Shown: one piece after another, positions 1 through 8,655 of the stretch
Layout: every line of letters begins with the position of its first letter
How positions within the stretch are numbered: position 1 is the stretch's first letter
Assembly (NCBI RefSeq): GCF_050434145.1
Contig: NZ_JBNPVX010000041.1
Coordinates: 1 to 25,029 of the forward strand
Length of the DNA: 25,029 nt
Source of the DNA: JAISST01 sp050434145
GTDB taxonomy: Bacteria > Fusobacteriota > Fusobacteriia > Fusobacteriales > Fusobacteriaceae
Direction: 5' to 3'
Notes under the pieces: model-generated
What the model saw: the letters and a program-made list of their open reading frames with translations, nothing else
Databases searched by the model: none
Told to the model about the DNA's origin: nothing
Made by a program: the position numbers and the translations under genes

Positions 1-128
1 ATAAAAATATAATATGTAATGAAGAATTATAGCGTATTTCATGGGATTCTCAAATAATATTTAGATAAAATCCCTACAAAAACTTGACACTACCATTTAT
101 TTCATTAAGAGTAATTTTGACACTTTCA
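1..128 (-). mobile_element. Putative insertion-sequence end (partial, continues beyond position 1)
   Basis: The octamer TTGACACT occurs at 84-91 and again at 117-124, exactly 33 bp apart. Directly repeated sites near a terminus are typical of IS21-like elements, where they are transposase binding sites. Read on the minus strand the stretch starts with TG at 127-128 and contains a near-consensus promoter pointing away from the adhesin gene, as expected for a transposase promoter just inside an element. The adhesin reading frame stops here. No transposase is visible because the window ends, so the identity is inferred. It could instead be ordinary intergenic DNA after a naturally short gene. 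Confidence 0.35.
26..53 (-). promoter_or_regulatory. Promoter reading out of the window (possible transposase promoter)
   Basis: On the minus strand, TTGAGA (48-53) is separated by 16 bp from a perfect TATAAT (26-31). It would drive a gene lying before position 1. Confidence 0.45.
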
Positions 129-1298
129 CTCTGAATTTAGCCTTGCTACTCCAAAAGCTTGTATATCTCCAGAGTTTTCTATCTTTTTACCTGTTACTTC
201 CAGAGCTGTAATTCCTCTTGCTTCATTCAAATATCCAGTAACCAATGTAGCATCCAATGTTACAGTGTCTCCACTGAATACTCCTTTCTCCCCAGCAAAG
301 ACTTCATTTTTTACTATTACTTGCTGTTTAGCTTTGTATCTCACTCTTTTCTTGGCTTGTACTTTTCCTGAGGTTACTATTTTTCCACCTGATGTAATAT
401 TTACATCATCCAAACTCACCAAATCACCTTTTAAGTTTACACCTGCTCCCTTATCATTACTAATTATGTCTATCTTACCTGCATACATAGAACCTACTGC
501 TTTACCATCTATTGCTACACCTTGATACGTCTGATTCTTACTTGTTACTGTTTTTGCCTTGTATTTATAGACTTGACCTCCTGCAGAGATCAGTAGTTGC
601 GTATTTTCTCCTCCTTTGATAATCCCGTCAACATTTATTGTCTTTCCTATCATGTCCAAGAAGTTTACTCTTGTAGCATCCAAACCTTTGCTTCCTATTG
701 CTATATGCCCTCTTTCCACATCAATCGAATCCAATTCCCCATCTTTCATATGAAGAGCACCAGTAGTCAGAGTAGCTCTACCCACATTAATGAATCCACC
801 ACCATTTACTGCTATACCATTTCTGTTGGCAATGACTACATCAGCTTTCTTACCAGCTACCTCAATATATCCATTTATATTAGTCTTATTTTTTCCTGTA
901 ACATCATTTATGATTAATCCTGCTTCGACACCACCATCAAGATTTCTATTTCTAGCTACTAATCCTGCTATCTCAGTGTCCACAACAATATATATGTTGT
1001 TATTCAAAACCAAGCCTTTTTCGTCCACTTGGAACTCTTCATAGGTATTATATGACACACCTTTTTCATTTGGATGAGCTATATCTACCTGAGGAACACC
1101 AGATGCCGTCTGACGAGCACGTGTGCCAATTGATATAGGATCTGGAACAATGCCATTGGCTGCTACCAATTGAAAATTAAACAAAAAAAGCAAGAGTGCT
1201 GCTACAATTTTTTGAGGAATTTTGTAGGCTCTCGCTTTTATCTTGTTGGTTATTCTTAAAAATTTTTCTTTCTTGCTTCTTGATTTTAATTTTCTCAT
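126..1298 (-). CDS. Filamentous haemagglutinin-type adhesin, N-terminal fragment (two-partner secretion domain)
   Basis: This is the N-terminal part of a TpsA/FhaB-like exoprotein, which is exported through a partner TpsB outer-membrane pore and acts at the cell surface. Residues 1-30 form a long basic extension, 31-47 a hydrophobic signal core ending in VAA, and about 48-300 the secretion domain. The conserved NxNG motif is seen as ANRNG (157-161), followed by the GGGFINVG and LTTG strands of the beta-helix. Family members are usually 1000 to several thousand residues; this one stops at 390, just as repeat-like sequence begins, at the edge of a possible IS end. It is therefore probably truncated and may not give a working adhesin. 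The start is supported by GGGAGG seven bases before the ATG. No TpsB partner is in the window. Confidence 0.8.
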   Translation of the reverse strand: MRKLKSRSKKEKFLRITNKIKARAYKIPQKIVAALLLFLFNFQLVAANGIVPDPISIGTRARQTASGVPQVDIAHPNEKGVSYNTYEEFQVDEKGLVLNNNIYIVVDTEIAGLVARNRNLDGGVEAGLIINDVTGKNKTNINGYIEVAGKKADVVIANRNGIAVNGGGFINVGRATLTTGALHMKDGELDSIDVERGHIAIGSKGLDATRVNFLDMIGKTINVDGIIKGGENTQLLISAGGQVYKYKAKTVTSKNQTYQGVAIDGKAVGSMYAGKIDIISNDKGAGVNLKGDLVSLDDVNITSGGKIVTSGKVQAKKRVRYKAKQQVIVKNEVFAGEKGVFSGDTVTLDATLVTGYLNEARGITALEVTGKKIENSGDIQAFGVARLNSE

Positions 1299-1465
1299 AA
1301 AATTCCTCCCAATGAATTTAGATTTATAAGCTGTTGCTAAATTATTTTCTACTCACAATTTTCACACTTTCATAATTCTTTTAATTATTCTTTTCCTCAA
1401 CCATTGCTATCTAGTTAACAAAATGAATGTCTTAGATATGATATTTTGTTTATGTGGATAGTATG

Positions 1466-1535
1466 TCGTGATGCCAGCGAATGTAGAGAGCCACAAGCAG
1501 CGGCTCGGTTCTTTTGAGACTTCGTCCCAAGCCCT
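1466..1535 (-). other. GC-rich hairpin island, possible structured RNA or dispersed repeat
   Basis: By hand count 39 of 70 bases are G or C (56%), against roughly 30% around it. Two compact hairpins can be drawn. One is GAGCCGC / GTGGCTC with a 5-base loop (1488-1506), and the other is GGGAC / GTCTC with loop GAA (1516-1528). Both include a G-U pair when read on the minus strand, which would become an A-C mismatch on the plus strand. This suggests minus-strand transcription. I do not recognise a known RNA family. Confidence 0.35.
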
Positions 1536-1861
1536 AAAAGATTTGTAATATCATCAAATTCTTGTAAAAATAATAAAGAAAAAATTTGCATTTCGCAACT
1601 GCTTAAATTTAGATTTTTCAATCAATCATACTTTAAATACAAATTCACGAATTGTGTCATCAACTTCTTTTATTTTTTATTTATTTGTTATAATTCATAA
1701 TAACACAAATTTTAACAAAAATCTATATACTTTCTGAATTTCTTATTTTATTTATGTCATAAATCTAGTTATATTGTTTTTACATATCAATATTTTATAT
1801 TTCTAGTACTCTTCGTGAAATTTTTCTTTATTTTTATATTAAAAATAGCTATATAAATATA

Positions 1862-1907
1862 AAAAGACAAACACATTAATTGAAATTTATTAATATGTTT
1901 GCCTTTT
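1862..1907 (-). terminator. Rho-independent terminator of the Bat operon
   Basis: A 19-bp stem (1862-1880 with 1889-1907, two G-U pairs on the minus strand) around an 8-base loop is followed by a run of T. It begins a few bases after the batD stop codon. Confidence 0.85.
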
Positions 1908-1912
1908 AATTT

Positions 1913-3565
1913 TTATTTATATAGTTCCTTTTTTAACACTTTAATTATTTTATTTCTATCAACAGGTTTTCCTGAATATATGCTTTCTTCTATTTCTCTA
2001 TTTATACTAACTATTTCATCACTAGCACCATTTTTTATAAGTCTATCTTCTAGATGAGCCTTTGGGGTATAATCAAATTTATCTTTCATTATCTCACAAT
2101 ACAAGTCATAGAACTCTTTATCATTTTTGATATTTTTTAAATCTTTTATATATTGCTTTTTTTGTGGACTTAATTTTTTCTTTTTAAACACAAGGCATAA
2201 TATCATAAATAATTCTAATATTGCTACAATACCTAATATATCTCCGTATTTATTATAAAATTTAAAATTTTTATTAGTATCTGTAGATAATGTTGCTATT
2301 TCTATTTCTTCTGAAATTTGATTATTATTGGAAGTAGCAACAGATGTTTTTGAATTGTTTTCTTGAATATTTGGTGTATTTTGAGAATTTTCATCATTAG
2401 TTTTAGTTGGGATATTTGGACCTTGATTATTATTGTTATTATTTGTATTCCCTTCTACTAATATTTTCTTTTCTTTTATTATATATTTTTCATACTGCTT
2501 TGTTTCTGTATTAAAATATGGTATTTCAATTGCTGGAATAATAATTTCTCCACTATTTCTCGGAATTATAGCTACTTCAAATTCCTTTTCACCAAAATAT
2601 TTATCACCAACAATTTTTTCATTAGATGATATTACATTTTCAAAAATATTAAATTTTTCTTGAGGAAGAACACCTTTTGCTATAGTGTCTAATTGATCAA
2701 GATTTACGCTTCCAGAAAGATTAACTTTCAATAATACAGATTCTCCTAATGAAATTTTCTCTTTATTCCATGTTTGCTTACCTTGTAAATTTCCTACTAC
2801 ATCTTGAAAATTATGTGGTCTATCTTGAGGTAATGGCAGTATTTCTATTTCTATTTCTTTATTTCCATAAAAATATTCTTCTCTTGTCCTTGTATTTCTA
2901 ACTTCTATTGCACTAGTTTTTATCTTTTTCTTTCCACTTGATGATGGTTCTATTATTGCTTCATATATTGGAACTTCTATTGCAGTAGTTCCTTTGCCAG
3001 TCATCACTTGTCTTGAAATAATACTACCATATTGATCGTGGGGTGTCATATCTTTGCTTGAAAATTCATTGAAAATTGGAGCTGTCCCACCTCCAAGTGA
3101 TGCATATCTACTTGTAGTAATAAATGTATCTTTATATATTATTTTTTCTCCAAAATAAAAAGTAGAGTTTTCACTTATATTAGTCTTAAATTCCATATCA
3201 CCTGAAATATTTACATTGCTGCCTTCTTGTATATCCAAATTAATTTCATTGGATTTGATATCTTTTCCTGTTACACTTATCTTTACCCTACCTTTTTTTT
3301 CTGGCATAATTTGATATATGTCTGATTTTATAGTTGTACTCTTTCCATTTATTATATGATAATTATTTGATGTTCCTTTGGACATTATTTTAAAATTTTC
3401 TATTCCTTCTATTTTATAGTCTTTTTTATCTTCATTTATAAAGCTAATTACTAACCTTATTATTTGATTTATTGAAGGTGTTGTATTATCAACTTCTATT
3501 TTTACTTCACCAAAGCTTAGACTTCCTATTATAATAAAAACTACTATATAAAATATTTTTTTCAT
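1913..3565 (-). CDS. batD: BatD family membrane protein
   Basis: BatD-type protein of the Bacteroides aerotolerance (Bat) operon. It is thought to sit in the cytoplasmic membrane with a large extracytoplasmic part and to work with BatA/B/C; the molecular role is not settled. Visible: an N-terminal signal peptide ending near SFG, a long beta-rich external region (about 20-370), an Asn-rich linker (about 371-420), one membrane helix (about 443-460) and a roughly 90-residue basic cytoplasmic tail. I chose the ATG at 3563-3565, five codons inside the longest frame, because AGGTGAT lies just before it and it starts directly with MKKIFYIVV; a GTG start at 3580 would overlap the preceding stop. It is the last gene of the operon, eight bases after batC, and is closed by a strong terminator. 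Confidence 0.85.
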   Translation of the reverse strand: MKKIFYIVVFIIIGSLSFGEVKIEVDNTTPSINQIIRLVISFINEDKKDYKIEGIENFKIMSKGTSNNYHIINGKSTTIKSDIYQIMPEKKGRVKISVTGKDIKSNEINLDIQEGSNVNISGDMEFKTNISENSTFYFGEKIIYKDTFITTSRYASLGGGTAPIFNEFSSKDMTPHDQYGSIISRQVMTGKGTTAIEVPIYEAIIEPSSSGKKKIKTSAIEVRNTRTREEYFYGNKEIEIEILPLPQDRPHNFQDVVGNLQGKQTWNKEKISLGESVLLKVNLSGSVNLDQLDTIAKGVLPQEKFNIFENVISSNEKIVGDKYFGEKEFEVAIIPRNSGEIIIPAIEIPYFNTETKQYEKYIIKEKKILVEGNTNNNNNNQGPNIPTKTNDENSQNTPNIQENNSKTSVATSNNNQISEEIEIATLSTDTNKNFKFYNKYGDILGIVAILELFMILCLVFKKKKLSPQKKQYIKDLKNIKNDKEFYDLYCEIMKDKFDYTPKAHLEDRLIKNGASDEIVSINREIEESIYSGKPVDRNKIIKVLKKELYK

Positions 3566-3573
3566 TTTATCAC

Positions 3574-4905
3574 CTACCACCTATTTTTATTCCTTTCATC
3601 ACCTAATGGCATAACTCTTTCATTATTTTTAAAAGACTGGCCTTCACTTCCTTCCATTCTTCTCAATATAGTTTTTATTTCTTCTCTTCTATTTTCATCA
3701 ACCTCTTCAGCAAATATTACCTCTTGATCTCCATTGCTTTTAGTGGCTGTCCCCTCATTTGCATCAATTTTTCTTGTATCTTCATTTTTATTTTGCTTAG
3801 TTTGATTTTGATTATTATTATCAGTTTTATCTGATTTACTATCTTGGCTATTGTCTTGATTATCCTTTTGAGTGTTCTCTTTATTATTTTCTTTACTTTG
3901 TTTGTCTTGATTGTTATTATTCTGATTTTGTGTATTATTTTGTTCTTGGTTATCATTATCAGTTTTATCTGATTTGTTGTCTTGGCTATTGTCTTGATTA
4001 TCTTTTTGAGTGTTCTCTTTATTATTTTCTTTACTTTGTTTGTCTTGATTGTTATTATTCTGATTTTGTGTATTATTTTGTTCTTGGTTATTATTATCAG
4101 TTTTATCTGATTTGTTGTCTTGGCTATTGTCTTGATTATCTTTTTGAGTGTTCTCTTTATTATTTTCTTTACTTTGTTTGTCTTGATTGTTATTATTCTG
4201 ATTTTGTGTATTATTTTGTTCTTGGTTATCATTATCAGTTTTATCTGATTTGTTGTCTTGGCTATTGTCTTGATTATCCTTTTGAGTGTTCTCTTTATTA
4301 TTTTCTTTACTTTGTTTGTCTTGATTGTTATTATTCTGATTTTGTGTATTATTTTGTTCTTGGTTATTATTATCAGTTTTATCTGATTTGTTGTCTTGAT
4401 TATTTTCTTGATTTTGATCTTTTTTATCTTCTTTTTTCTCTTCTTCTTTATTCAATTTTTCCAATTTTTCTTGTACTATTTCATAATTCTTTTTTATATT
4501 AATATCACTAGATTCTAACATCATATTTTTATATTCGTTCAAGGCTTTTTGGTAATACTCTTTTACTTGTCCTAAATCTGTGTTATAATTATTGTTTTTT
4601 AGAGCTAAGTCACCTAATTTTACATTGGAATTCCCTCTTATAAAAAACTCTTTAGATTCTTCTTCTAATACTTTATTATAATTTTCTTCTTTATAAAAAG
4701 TCTTTACTATATTTGATTTGACTTTATCCAAATCAAAGTTATCATTAATCTTCACATAATTTTCTCTTGCTTTCTGGTATTTTTGTGATTTATATTTGAT
4801 ATTTCCCACAGATAAATTCCAAAAATTCTGATATTTTCCCTTATCTAAATATATTAAAGCTAATGATAAACAAATTAAAATCAATAATAATATTTTATTC
4901 TTCAT
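3574..4905 (-). CDS. batC: BatC-like TPR protein with four 46-residue Asn/Gln/Lys/Asp repeats
   Basis: Position and architecture match the tetratricopeptide protein of Bat operons. A single N-terminal membrane helix (4-20) is followed by a helical TPR-like region (about 33-155), where YQKARENY and YYQKALNEY are repeat-like. From about 175 to 358 there are four nearly identical 46-residue repeats rich in N, Q, K and D, plus a partial fifth. A charged C-terminal segment (about 368-443) is typical of the family end. The repeat region is predicted disordered and hydrophilic and could act as a spacer outside the membrane. The gene overlaps batB by 11 bases, which implies translational coupling, and GGAAGGATAAAGG precedes the ATG. 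BatC assignment rests on context more than on sequence identity. Confidence 0.75.
   Translation of the reverse strand: MKNKILLLILICLSLALIYLDKGKYQNFWNLSVGNIKYKSQKYQKARENYVKINDNFDLDKVKSNIVKTFYKEENYNKVLEEESKEFFIRGNSNVKLGDLALKNNNYNTDLGQVKEYYQKALNEYKNMMLESSDINIKKNYEIVQEKLEKLNKEEEKKEDKKDQNQENNQDNKSDKTDNNNQEQNNTQNQNNNNQDKQSKENNKENTQKDNQDNSQDNKSDKTDNDNQEQNNTQNQNNNNQDKQSKENNKENTQKDNQDNSQDNKSDKTDNNNQEQNNTQNQNNNNQDKQSKENNKENTQKDNQDNSQDNKSDKTDNDNQEQNNTQNQNNNNQDKQSKENNKENTQKDNQDNSQDSKSDKTDNNNQNQTKQNKNEDTRKIDANEGTATKSNGDQEVIFAEEVDENRREEIKTILRRMEGSEGQSFKNNERVMPLGDERNKNRW
3810..4415 (-). repeat. 138-bp tandem repeat inside batC (four full copies plus a partial)
   Basis: Equivalent points recur at 3948, 4086, 4224 and 4362, so the period is exactly 138 bp (46 codons, frame preserved). 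Copies differ by very few bases: a GAT/AAT codon alternates D, N, D, N along the array, and a separate C/T difference follows a different pattern. Copy number probably varies between strains through slippage or recombination. Confidence 0.95.
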
Positions 4906-5863
4906 CCTTTATCCTTCCCTTTAATAAAAATCCGATTACAATCAATAAAATTCCTAATCCTAAAGGTAACTGAAAATATTTTTTGTATTCTTTTACTTTT
5001 TCTTCTCTAATACTCTTTCTTTCAATATTAGTTATATCTGTAAAGAATTCATTAAAATTATTATCCAAATTATTTACTTCATAATATTTTCCACCATTTT
5101 CTTTGGCTATCTCTTTCAAAAAATTTGTATTCAGTTTGCTTATTACTGGAGAACCACTGTCATCTTTAATAAATCCTACTTTCTTGCCATCAGAATATTC
5201 TTGTACTATTCCACCAACTGAAGTTCCTATTCCTACTGCATAAATATTTAGTCCATTATTTCTGGCAAATTCCATTGATTCATTTTCAAAATCTCCACCA
5301 TCTGAAATTATTAAGATTGTTTTATTTTCACTGACAATTTCTTCAAAAGACTTATTGGCAATTACCAATCCTTGCAAAAGGTTGGTACCACCACCAGAAA
5401 TTAAATCGCTATCAATGGCATTGATGTAATTTCGCCCTATACTGTAATCATCAGTTAAAGGCATTTGGATATATGCACTATCTGAATATGGAATAAAACC
5501 AATTCTATCTCCTTTCATATTATCCAATATCGTAGACAGTAATCTTTTAGCACCTTCTAATCTATTAGGATAAACATCTTCTGCCATCATTGATCTTGAG
5601 ACATCTATTAGCACATATACATTCATTCCCTTTACTTCTTTATCAGCTTCATTTAATAGTTTTTCTGGAGATAACAGTGCTAAAAAGGCTAATAAACTGC
5701 CTAGTGTTATTAATATTATTTTCATTTTTTCTATTGATGATCTTTTTTTTAACTTCAAGCTATTTAGTATATTTGATTTTTTTACATACCCCAAAAGCAT
5801 AAACATTATCACTAATAATGGTACAGCAATAAAATATATATCTGACTTATTTCCTAATTCCAT
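4895..5863 (-). CDS. batB: BatB: membrane-anchored von Willebrand factor A protein
   Basis: VWA-domain protein of the Bat operon, expected to bind a divalent cation and mediate protein contacts at the membrane. Two N-terminal membrane helices (about 9-26 and 47-65) precede the VWA domain (about 80-280). The metal-ion site is intact: DVSRS at 87-91, Thr160 in GGGTN, and Asp188 in ISDGG. A C-terminal helix follows at about 297-314. The DxSxS neighbourhood continues as MMAEDVYPNRL, almost the same as in BatA, showing that the pair arose by duplication. AGAGG precedes the start, and the stop overlaps batC by 11 bases. BatB versus BatA is decided by gene order and by the following TPR gene. Confidence 0.85.
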   Translation of the reverse strand: MELGNKSDIYFIAVPLLVIMFMLLGYVKKSNILNSLKLKKRSSIEKMKIILITLGSLLAFLALLSPEKLLNEADKEVKGMNVYVLIDVSRSMMAEDVYPNRLEGAKRLLSTILDNMKGDRIGFIPYSDSAYIQMPLTDDYSIGRNYINAIDSDLISGGGTNLLQGLVIANKSFEEIVSENKTILIISDGGDFENESMEFARNNGLNIYAVGIGTSVGGIVQEYSDGKKVGFIKDDSGSPVISKLNTNFLKEIAKENGGKYYEVNNLDNNFNEFFTDITNIERKSIREEKVKEYKKYFQLPLGLGILLIVIGFLLKGRIKDEE

Positions 5864-5929
5864 ATGAAAACCTCTAATTTTATTTATTATATAATTGACC
5901 CTCTTTTCATTTTAATTATATTTTTTGAT

Positions 5930-6889
5930 TTATGGTATTTTGATATATTTTTTATAATTAAAAAATACTCCTAATAAAAGTAGTAATAATGCTATTTTTA
6001 ACAAGTTAGTATAAAGTTCTTCCTTTTCATAAAAATTTCTTCCATCTATTTCACTTTTTTCTAACTTATCTATCTCTTCAAATATCTTTACAAACTCCAA
6101 TGCATCACCAGCTCTAAAATATTTTCCATTAGTCTCATTAGCTATATATTCTAGTAATGGCTCATCTAAGTCTGTATTTCCTATTTTCCTTGTGCCGAAA
6201 AAAGTTTTTACTACCCTTTCATGTGCACCTATTCCGACAGTATAAACTTTTATTCCAAGTTCCTTTGCTATTTTAGATGCACCTTCTGGACTCATTTCTC
6301 CAGAATTATTAATACCATCTGTTAGCAATATAACTACTTTAGATTTTGACTCTGATGTTTTTAATCTATTTAAAGCTACTCCAAGTCCCATTCCTATAGC
6401 TGTTTGATTATTACTAGTTATGTCATTAACTGTTAATTTTCCTAATATTTCTTTCACCACACTATGGTCAAATGTAAGAGGAACTTTTGTGTAAGCATCG
6501 CCACCAAATACTATTAAAGATATGCGATCATCACTTCTTTTATCCACAAATCCAGATAATATATGTTTCGCCACTTCTAATCTATTGGGGCTAAAGTCTT
6601 CTGCAAGCATAGATTTAGATAAATCTAATACTACAGCTATGTCTATTCCCTCTTTTTTTATTATTTTTTCATTTTTTACTAATTGTGGTCTTCCTAGAGC
6701 CACGATCATCAATATTAAAGCAAACATTATCAAGTATTTTCCTATGAGATGCTTTTTACTTTTCATTGCATATGATTTTATTACTTGCGTTCCAGGAATT
6801 ATAATAGATGGTTCTTTTCGTTTTCTAACAAAAAAATAGATTATTATAGGAATAAAAACTAAAAAATAAGGAGATGCAAATTCAAACAT
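5930..6889 (-). CDS. batA: BatA: membrane-anchored von Willebrand factor A protein
   Basis: The second VWA protein of the Bat operon. Membrane helices lie at about 7-21 and 51-66, the VWA domain at about 82-285, and a C-terminal helix at about 295-311. The metal-ion site is complete: DLSKS 89-93, Thr163 and Asp191 (LLTDG). The motif LAEDFSPNRLEVAK after DxSxS is typical of BatA. The ATG follows the TAA of the upstream gene with no gap, and its GGAGG lies inside the end of that gene, so translation is probably coupled. A 66-bp gap before batB shows no obvious promoter. Confidence 0.9.
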   Translation of the reverse strand: MFEFASPYFLVFIPIIIYFFVRKRKEPSIIIPGTQVIKSYAMKSKKHLIGKYLIMFALILMIVALGRPQLVKNEKIIKKEGIDIAVVLDLSKSMLAEDFSPNRLEVAKHILSGFVDKRSDDRISLIVFGGDAYTKVPLTFDHSVVKEILGKLTVNDITSNNQTAIGMGLGVALNRLKTSESKSKVVILLTDGINNSGEMSPEGASKIAKELGIKVYTVGIGAHERVVKTFFGTRKIGNTDLDEPLLEYIANETNGKYFRAGDALEFVKIFEEIDKLEKSEIDGRNFYEKEELYTNLLKIALLLLLLGVFFNYKKYIKIP

Positions 6890-7648
6890 TTACTCTTTTA
6901 CCTCCTTTATTTTATTATATATTTCATAAGCTTTACAACTGATTTTTTTAACATAAGCATTTAAATCTTTATTTTTAGGAGCGAACTTATAGTTATCTAA
7001 TTGGGCTATGAATTCTATATCTTCTCTTTTTATATTTCCAATTTCTTTATATTCGCCATTTAAAAAATGACTTTTATACTTATAATCAATGAATTCTCGT
7101 AATAAATAGCTTATTTCATATTGCCACTTGTCTTTTGATAATAACTTCATTCCATTTTCAAATTTTTCATATGGATTTTCCTTTAGTAATTTTTTCTTCA
7201 TTTCTAATTTTTTTATTAAACGAATAAATAGACATAATAAGATAGAAATTCCAATTATTCCTCCACTTGGTATCCCTTCCCAATAAAGGTTTTGATCACT
7301 TTTATCACTCATATTCAGAAAAATTTCTTTATTTTCTGATTTTTGTTCTTCTTCTGTCAGTGAACTGCTTACTATAAATTTTACTGATTTATTTCCTATT
7401 TTTACATCATTTTCACCAATAGAAAAGCTTCTGAATTTTGCTACAACACTTCCATCTGGTTCTACATTAATTCCATCTATGACTATTTCTTTTTCCTTAG
7501 ATAATTGATCAAAGGCTTTTTCTATTTCCATGATAGAAGTTCCTTTGACTTTCAACAGAATTTGATCTCCTATCATAATATTTTTCCCATATGAAAGAAA
7601 AGAGAACATAAAAATCAATGTAAAAGTTATCTTTTTCACCAGTTTCAT
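6890..7648 (-). CDS. Bat-operon membrane protein of unknown function (between DUF58 and BatA)
   Basis: Bat operons often carry a small membrane protein at this place (DUF4381-like); the match here is by position and topology only. A signal peptide (about 1-21, ending SYG) leads to an external segment of about 105 residues, a membrane helix at about 127-146 and a basic cytoplasmic domain of about 105 residues. I placed the start at the ATG at 7646-7648 because AAGGAG lies eight bases before it; the longer frame begins with a GTG that has no ribosome site. It sits directly against batA (TAA then ATG) and so is very likely part of the same complex or assembly process. Confidence 0.65.
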   Translation of the reverse strand: MKLVKKITFTLIFMFSFLSYGKNIMIGDQILLKVKGTSIMEIEKAFDQLSKEKEIVIDGINVEPDGSVVAKFRSFSIGENDVKIGNKSVKFIVSSSLTEEEQKSENKEIFLNMSDKSDQNLYWEGIPSGGIIGISILLCLFIRLIKKLEMKKKLLKENPYEKFENGMKLLSKDKWQYEISYLLREFIDYKYKSHFLNGEYKEIGNIKREDIEFIAQLDNYKFAPKNKDLNAYVKKISCKAYEIYNKIKEVKE

Positions 7649-7677
7649 TATTCTACTCCTTTTCACCTATATTTTAA

Positions 7678-7809
7678 TTATTTGCCAACAGCTCTGCTTT
7701 TTAACCATTCTGTTAAATAGGAAAGAATAGCATGACCCAAATAGCTAATACTTTGAATCATTCCCATCAACACTTTAAAAGCAAAATAAAGTTTACTCTT
7801 TATATTCAC
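7678..7809 (-). CDS. Possible 43-residue protein in the Bat operon
   Basis: The gap between the DUF58 gene and the next gene contains an open frame of 43 codons with a GTG start and TAA stop. It begins with VNIKSKLYFAFK, ends with LKSRAVGK, and looks like an amphipathic or weakly hydrophobic helix. It lies in the same frame as the DUF58 gene, directly after that gene's TAG, so it could also be a former or readthrough C-terminal extension. The ribosome site is weak (GAAAGAG very close to the GTG). Open frames of this size do occur by chance. Confidence 0.3.
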   Translation of the reverse strand: MNIKSKLYFAFKVLMGMIQSISYLGHAILSYLTEWLKSRAVGK

Positions 7810-7830
7810 ACTCTTTCTATTTTTACATAT

Positions 7831-8637
7831 CTATCTTCGTCTATTAAAATAATTAGAAAGAGTCACTATATAGTTATCATCTGTATAAATTTTCAATATA
7901 TTTTTTGCTGTTTCCCCTGATATATCTATATCAGACTTATAATTTTCTATTACAACATTTTCTTCTGTTTCAGCATCTTTTATATTAAATATCGCCCCTT
8001 TTGGCAATGTTTCGTATTTCTTGTCACATATCTTAATTGGTATTAGGTCATGTTTTGCTCTTATCACTGATAACATTAGCTCATAATTAGTATCAATAAA
8101 ATCTGATAACAAAAAGACTATTCCTCGCTTCTTCATTATTCCATTAAGAAACTCCATAGCTTTTTTTATATTAGTTCCCTTATTAGTTGGTTCAAATCCT
8201 AACATTGTATCAATCATTACCATTGCATGGTTTCTTCCCTTTTTAGGTTGAATGAATTTCTCTACTTCTGTTGTAAACAATAACAAACCCACTTTATCTC
8301 CATTTCTATGCGCACTCAAAGCCAAACTGCCTACCAATTGATAAATCAAATCTAATTTTGCTGGAAAATTATTGGAGTTAGATATGTCAACTGCAATGTA
8401 TATAGAAATTTCTCGCTCTTCTGTAAATTCCTTTACATAAGTTTTTCTTTGTCTTGCACTTACTTTCCAATCTATTTTTTTTACATCATCCCCAGGTTCA
8501 TATCTTCTAATATCAGAAAATTCCATTCCATTTCCTTTAAAATATGACCTGTATCTTCCAGAAAATACTTCCCTTGCTAAAATAGAAGAAGCTATCTCTA
8601 TTTTTTTTATTTTTTTTATTAACTCTTCTCTTTTCAT
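7831..8637 (-). CDS. DUF58 domain protein
   Basis: DUF58 proteins are regular partners of MoxR ATPases and VWA proteins; their biochemical role is unclear. The family core is plain at about 36-63: G-x-G-x-EFSDIRRYEPGDDVKKIDWKVSAR. After it comes a VWA-like fold with a degenerate metal site (DISNS near 94-98). There is no membrane segment, unlike the longer DUF58 proteins, so this is the short cytoplasmic form. AGAGG precedes the ATG, and the gene begins 18 bp after moxR, in the same operon. Confidence 0.9.
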   Translation of the reverse strand: MKREELIKKIKKIEIASSILAREVFSGRYRSYFKGNGMEFSDIRRYEPGDDVKKIDWKVSARQRKTYVKEFTEEREISIYIAVDISNSNNFPAKLDLIYQLVGSLALSAHRNGDKVGLLLFTTEVEKFIQPKKGRNHAMVMIDTMLGFEPTNKGTNIKKAMEFLNGIMKKRGIVFLLSDFIDTNYELMLSVIRAKHDLIPIKICDKKYETLPKGAIFNIKDAETEENVVIENYKSDIDISGETAKNILKIYTDDNYIVTLSNYFNRRR

Positions 8638-8655
8638 AAATACCTCTGAAATAAC

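Larger units (their letters stand above)
1299..1912. other. Gene-poor stretch between adhesin fragment and Bat operon
   Basis: About 610 bp with no convincing gene. It holds the GC-rich island near 1466-1535 and the batD terminator at 1862-1907, both listed separately. The part from 1620 to 1860 is extremely AT-rich and I see no gene or clear site in it. The 5' region of the adhesin (1299-1420) has several -10-like TATAAA sequences but none that I can pick with confidence. A 68-codon open frame on the minus strand (1415-1621) lacks a ribosome site and is judged non-coding. Confidence 0.6.

Noticed and set aside
1415..1621. 68-codon minus-strand frame over the GC-rich island
   Set aside because: It has no ribosome binding site and its central part is the hairpin island. 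RNA or repeat is the better reading.
3717..4502. Long open frames on both strands (171 and 190 codons) across the batC repeats
   Set aside because: The 138-bp unit is a multiple of three, so any stop-free frame in one copy stays open in all. The products are simple repeats with no start signals; batC is the real gene.
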